DNA from: Sitta carolinensis | Lineage: Eukaryota > Chordata > Aves > Passeriformes > Sittidae | DNA: 64,000 bases | Direction of reading: 5' to 3' | Assembly: GCA_032173965.1 (NCBI GenBank) | Contig: CM063283.1 | Coordinates: forward strand, 39,987,743-40,051,742 | Shown: in pieces, positions 63,201 through 64,000 of the stretch | Numbering within the stretch: position 1 is the first letter of the stretch | Layout: each line of letters starts with the position of its first letter | Translations under genes and position numbers: made by a program | The notes under the pieces: model-generated | Databases searched by the model: none | Seen by the model: only the letters and a program-made list of their open reading frames with translations | Told to the model about the DNA's origin: nothing

Positions 63201-64000
63201 TGTCCCATAGAAATATTTTCTTCTCTAGTATGTTCTTCTTTCTTCATGATGCCTCTACACAAGTGTGACAGTCTACCAGTAGAAATGGTGAAATGCAGTA
63301 GAAGGCAATGCTCAGCTGAACATACAGTTTTGCCTCAGTTTCACTTTTTCCTGTTCATGACCATGACATACAGCAACCACAATTCCTGAAGCATCTGCTC
63401 CTCTGCTAGCCGTAGACATTTGATGCAACAATTAGGATGTGGGGGTACAACTGTCACCCTAACTTCTCCACCAGGCTGCACTATGATCTTAGAAGTGCTC
63501 ATCAGGCCTTGGCCAAAACATCACCCAGACTAAGCTCCTCTTGCACTTATCAGAAACACTGTCTGTTCCCTGGAACTTAGGTTGTCCAATGGTCTTCTTT
63601 ATTTTAAGAAACAGGTGTAGAAATTTATTTTTCTTACCTGAATAACAACCCAAATGAAACAACATTTTTGTTATTGAAATTTCAAGGAAAGGTGTTGACC
63701 CAAATTGCATGCAGGATGGAAAATTATTATGCCTTGAACCAACACCCTGGTGGCCCTATAATCAGTGGTCCTCCATAAGATTCTTTGAGTTGTCCTGGAC
63801 TGCAGCAGGCTGTGACCAGAAAAGTCCTTCTTACTGGGACACCTCTCAGAGCCAGTGAGCTCTCAAGTGTGTTACACTTGAAGACCACCACTGAGAGCCA
63901 ATGATGGAGCCTGGGCTATCTCCACTCCTTGGGGCTCAACCCTTCACCCATTGCAAAGACACAAAGCAAATTTTTTACAGGTATATATACACACTGGATT
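60228..64000. other. AT-rich sequence, no gene seen
   Basis: No gene recognised. Two GC-richer patches stand out. One, about 62920-63060, has minus-strand AATAAA followed by a GC-rich block. The other, 63740-63960, is about 50% G+C and continues near the window edge. Either may be part of an LTR, but I found no ends. Confidence 0.45.

Overview
This window looks like about 64 kb of bird nuclear DNA, most likely from a songbird. The base composition is AT-rich (roughly two-thirds A+T by eye). The recognisable repeats are chicken-repeat-1 (CR1) LINE fragments, including one that ends in the typical ATTCTATG-type 3' tail, and solo LTRs of endogenous retroviruses of the ERVL-like and class II (ERVK-like) kinds that are abundant in passerines. 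The organism call is inference from repeat content; no gene was found that could confirm it.

I find no convincing protein-coding gene, tRNA, rRNA or CRISPR array on either strand. The longest open frames (60-177 codons) are chance frames in AT-rich DNA, antisense frames of CR1 or LTR DNA, or frames through G/C homopolymers. The window reads as a gene desert or the inside of a very long intron. The annotation is therefore mainly a map of transposable elements, small duplications and low-complexity tracts.

Layout. 1-5 kb: a 280-bp LTR (1406-1685), a CpG-rich island of unknown origin (2880-3185), and an ERVL-type LTR whose 5' part is inverted (4303-4910). 5-13 kb: mostly unique AT-rich DNA with one CR1 (8855-9560) and the first copy of a 488-bp duplication (11871-12358). 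13-25 kb is the densest repeat zone: solo LTRs at 13361-13914, 17045-17498, 20686-21365 and 23066-23358; CR1 pieces at 18220-18990, 19227-19790, 20503-20610 and 24741-24838; and the second, almost identical copy of the 488-bp duplication (22210-22697). 25-37 kb has no recognisable transposable element. 37-45 kb: a solo LTR (37005-37691), a 1384-bp LTR nested inside a 295-bp LTR with clean target duplications for both (39134-40812), and a CR1 broken into three pieces, one break caused by an LTR (41985-43960). 45-64 kb: mostly unique AT-rich DNA with an ERVL LTR at 49200-49771, an intact solo ERVL LTR with a 5-bp target duplication (59312-59924), and CR1 tails at 55261-55385 and 60019-60227.

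No new gene system is evident. The best observations are structural: the nested LTR-in-LTR, the inverted LTR, the near-identical 488-bp dispersed duplication, the AATAAA signal just after the TATA box in the short LTR family, the CpG-rich island, and the long repeat-free stretch.
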